In this document: one piece after another, positions 41,556 to 43,199 of the stretch | Position numbering within the stretch: position 1 is the first letter of the stretch | Layout: each line of letters starts with the position of its first letter | Source: an uncultured Pseudomonadota bacterium | GTDB lineage: Bacteria; Myxococcota_A; UBA796; JAFGLY01 | DNA: 43,199 nucleotides | Direction: 5' to 3' | Assembly (NCBI GenBank): GCA_937912125.1 | Contig: CALDOK010000119.1 | Location: 1-43,199, forward strand | Position numbers and translations under genes: made by a program | The notes under the pieces: generated by a model | The model's input: only the letters and a program-made list of their open reading frames with translations | The model's database searches: none | Told to the model about the DNA's origin: nothing

Positions 41556-42191
41556 TCACTCGCAGGGCAAGTCGCTGCCGTCGCAGTCCTGGTCGATGCC
41601 GTCGCCGCAGATCTCCTCGGCCTCGGGATTGATGCCGGCGTCGGTGTCGTCGCAGTCCTCGCCGCCCACGTCCTCGGAGGCGAAGAGATCACCGTCGCCG
41701 TCCTCGTGGACCATGAAGGTGACCGACGCTTGGGTGGCGGCACCGTGGGTGTCGGTGACGGTGCAGCTCACGGTCCACTCCTGGGCGACCGGCGCGATCA
41801 GGTAGAAGCTTGCGACACCTTCGGCATTCGCGGACGAGGGGGGCTTGATCAGGTCGGCGGAGGGCTCCCAGGCGAGGGTGAGCGCGCCGGGTGCGTCGTG
41901 ATCGTCCGAGACCTGCAGCGTGATCCGCGTGACCGCGGTGTTCACATAGATCCCATCGGGATCGGGGCGTGTGAACACCGCCTCGGGAGCGGTGTTCGCC
42001 GGAGTGCTGGTGTCGGTGTCGGCGTCCGTGTCGGAGTCCGAGCCGGAGTCCGAGTCGGAGTCCGTATCAGCGTCCGTGTCCGTGTCGGTGTCCAGGTCAC
42101 CGGGTGCCTTGGTCTCGGCGGTGTCCCCGCCGTCCGGACAGCCCACGGACAACACCAGCGACGACAGCGTGATGAACGAGAAGACCTTCAT
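41556..42191 (-). CDS. Lipoprotein with Asp/Thr/Ser repeat linker, Ig-like domain and MopE-type Asp/Cys motif
   Basis: A 211-residue protein with lipobox LSVGC (lipid Cys18) and a GGAGGG ribosome-binding site. An acidic Asp-Thr/Asp-Ser tract follows (about residues 33-60), then a PKD/Ig-like beta domain (APEAVFTRPDPDGIYVNTAV to VTFMV). The C-terminal ~45 residues carry DGDGDLFASEDVGGEDCDDT then EEICGDGIDQDCDGSDLPC, the metal-binding motif known from MopE and abundant in Myxococcota surface proteins. It probably binds calcium or copper at the cell surface. Confidence 0.85.
   Translation of the reverse strand: MKVFSFITLSSLVLSVGCPDGGDTAETKAPGDLDTDTDTDADTDSDSDSGSDSDTDADTDTSTPANTAPEAVFTRPDPDGIYVNTAVTRITLQVSDDHDAPGALTLAWEPSADLIKPPSSANAEGVASFYLIAPVAQEWTVSCTVTDTHGAATQASVTFMVHEDGDGDLFASEDVGGEDCDDTDAGINPEAEEICGDGIDQDCDGSDLPCE
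42009..42093 (-). repeat. Asp-Thr/Asp-Ser coding tandem repeat in MopE-type lipoprotein
   Basis: Hexamer-type units (GTGTCG, GAGTCC, GCGTCC) encode the acidic linker after the lipobox. Compared with the other tracts it has more Ser codons (GAGTCC units). Confidence 0.8.
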
Positions 42192-42237
42192 GGAACCCTC
42201 CGCCAGCAGTATAGCGGGAGGCGCATATGGCCGGCGA

Positions 42238-43185
42238 TCAAACCTCGGGCTCCAGGATGGTGATCCCCTTGCGGTCCAGCAGCTCGCGGAAGCCGTAGAC
42301 CGGCTTGCCCATGAAGCTCATGGTCACCGCGCCCGCGGGGCAGTTGTTGATGCAGCCCAGGCAGGCGATGCAGCGACGGGAGTCCACGGTGCCGGCCACC
42401 GGATCGATGGCGCCGGTGGGGCAGGCCTTCACGCAGGCCTTGCAGCCGATGCAGCGCTCGGTGTCCACGCCGTGGTTCGAGGTCATCAGCTTGCTCAAGG
42501 CCACCTGGGGGAAGGCGCGCATCACAGTGCCCCGGTCGAAGCGCAGGGTCACCGTGATGCCCTGGCCCGTGGCCACCTGGTCGAGCAGCCTGCGGGCGTA
42601 CCGACGGGCGCTGTCGTAGGTCTCGACGCTGGGGAGGTGCTTGTAGGCCAGGGTGCGGGCCGGATTGTCCAGGGCCGACCAGGTGGGGGCGTAGACCGAC
42701 ATGCAGCCGAAGGTCTCCCGGCCCACCGGCACGCCGCCACGCCTCGCGGCCAGGCGCAGCAGCTGGGCCGCGCTGTGCTCCTGGCCGTCGCCGGGGCCGC
42801 CGAAGGTAGAGAAGGCGCCCACGGCGGCGCCGCCGAGTGCGGGCAGGCCCTGGAGCCACTCACGCAGGTTGCACGGCACGTCGGCGAAGAAGGTCGGGGT
42901 GCCCAGCACGATCAGATCGTAGCTGGCCAAGGTGGCGATGTCGGCATCACGGTACTCGGAGGCCTCGACCTCGAGGCCAGCCGCGCGGAGCCCCTGGGCC
43001 ACGGCCCGGCCCACCCGGCGGGTGTTTCCGGTGGAGCTGTACCACAGCACCCGGGCGGTCTTGGGGGTGGTCGTCTTCATGGGGACGCTCGCTTCGATGG
43101 TGCTCTCGCAGCCACTGGACACAGGCACCCCCACCACCAGGCAGGTGGCAGCGGCGGCTTCGAGAAAGGATCGGCGGGTTGGCAT
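42238..43185 (-). CDS. Exported flavodoxin-ferredoxin fusion (EFR1-like) with Tat-type signal
   Basis: A 315-residue protein. The N-terminus TRRSFLEAAAATCLVVGVPV is Tat-like (RRSFL) and is followed by SSGC (Cys26), a possible lipobox. The flavodoxin part starts at VLWYSSTGNTRRVGRAVAQG (FMN phosphate loop), continues with LIVLGTPTFFADVP, and ends near residue 210. Two ferredoxin motifs follow, CIGCKACVKACP and CIACLGCINNCP. Fusions of this type shuttle electrons between FMN and 4Fe-4S clusters, normally in the cytoplasm; export with prefolded cofactors fits the Tat route. An internal ATG (residue 36) could give a cytoplasmic form, but the upstream start has a good AGAGGA site. Confidence 0.87.
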   Translation of the reverse strand: MPTRRSFLEAAAATCLVVGVPVSSGCESTIEASVPMKTTTPKTARVLWYSSTGNTRRVGRAVAQGLRAAGLEVEASEYRDADIATLASYDLIVLGTPTFFADVPCNLREWLQGLPALGGAAVGAFSTFGGPGDGQEHSAAQLLRLAARRGGVPVGRETFGCMSVYAPTWSALDNPARTLAYKHLPSVETYDSARRYARRLLDQVATGQGITVTLRFDRGTVMRAFPQVALSKLMTSNHGVDTERCIGCKACVKACPTGAIDPVAGTVDSRRCIACLGCINNCPAGAVTMSFMGKPVYGFRELLDRKGITILEPEV

Positions 43186-43199
43186 ACGGTCCTCTATAC

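Noticed and set aside
1..43199. tRNA, rRNA or selenocysteine machinery genes
   Set aside because: I looked for these because of the predicted selenoprotein but saw no cloverleaf-like stretch, rRNA-like stretch or SelA/SelB/SelD-like protein. A covariance-model scan would be needed to exclude small RNAs.

Overview
The window is very GC-rich, densely packed DNA (about 39 protein genes, no rRNA or tRNA seen) with strong third-position GC. Lipoprotein signal peptides are unusually common. Several lipoproteins carry Asp/Thr/Ala repeat linkers directly after the lipidated Cys, and there are MopE-like Asp/Cys calcium-type motifs and formylglycine-generating-enzyme-like lipoproteins. This combination is typical of Myxococcota and relatives (the former Deltaproteobacteria). 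I infer that phylum from style and gene content; there is no marker gene here to prove it.

Layout. 1-3.7 kb: a fragment resembling an IS110-type transposase, a DUF4395 membrane protein, a secreted papain-fold-like protein, an FGE-like lipoprotein and a decayed reading frame. 3.7-8.0 kb: a tightly coupled three-gene operon of a glycyl radical enzyme, its radical-SAM activase and an FMN-type split-barrel protein, followed by a 63-bp tandem hairpin repeat. 8.3-8.8 kb: an AhpC/TSA (SelU/PRXL2-like) gene with an in-frame TGA at the redox-active position, followed immediately by a good bacterial SECIS hairpin; I annotate it as a selenoprotein. 8.9-12.8 kb: a divergent LemA/TPM pair, slyX and CoA-acylating methylmalonate-semialdehyde dehydrogenase. 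12.9-32.2 kb: seven large polytopic membrane proteins (GT-C/ArnT-like), interleaved with lipoproteins (hydrolase, FGE-like, phosphoesterase), a GspC-like PDZ protein, an Ap4A phosphorylase-like protein and a ferredoxin.

32.4-38.4 kb is the most unusual part. Two 88-residue paralogous peptides share a near-identical N-terminus, three aligned Cys, an Asp-Thr repeat tract and a conserved C-terminus. They lie directly upstream of a radical-SAM/SPASM protein, which is translationally coupled to a ~980-residue protein joining a B12-binding domain, a radical-SAM domain, a PCMT-like (isoaspartyl methyltransferase) domain and a C-terminal HExxH motif. A trypsin-like lipoprotein protease lies downstream on the same strand. 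This has the shape of an undescribed peptide-modification (RiPP-like) cluster. An alternative is that the two peptides are ordinary small lipoproteins beside unrelated enzymes.

38.4-43.2 kb: a secreted endoglycoceramidase-like GH5 lipoprotein, a LEA14/WHy-domain protein, an NlpC/P60-like lipoprotein, a MopE-motif lipoprotein and a Tat-exported flavodoxin/ferredoxin fusion.

The radical enzymes, ferredoxins and selenoprotein together suggest an organism with at least facultatively anaerobic or microaerobic metabolism. The many lipoproteins and membrane glycosyltransferase-like proteins suggest heavy investment in the cell surface.
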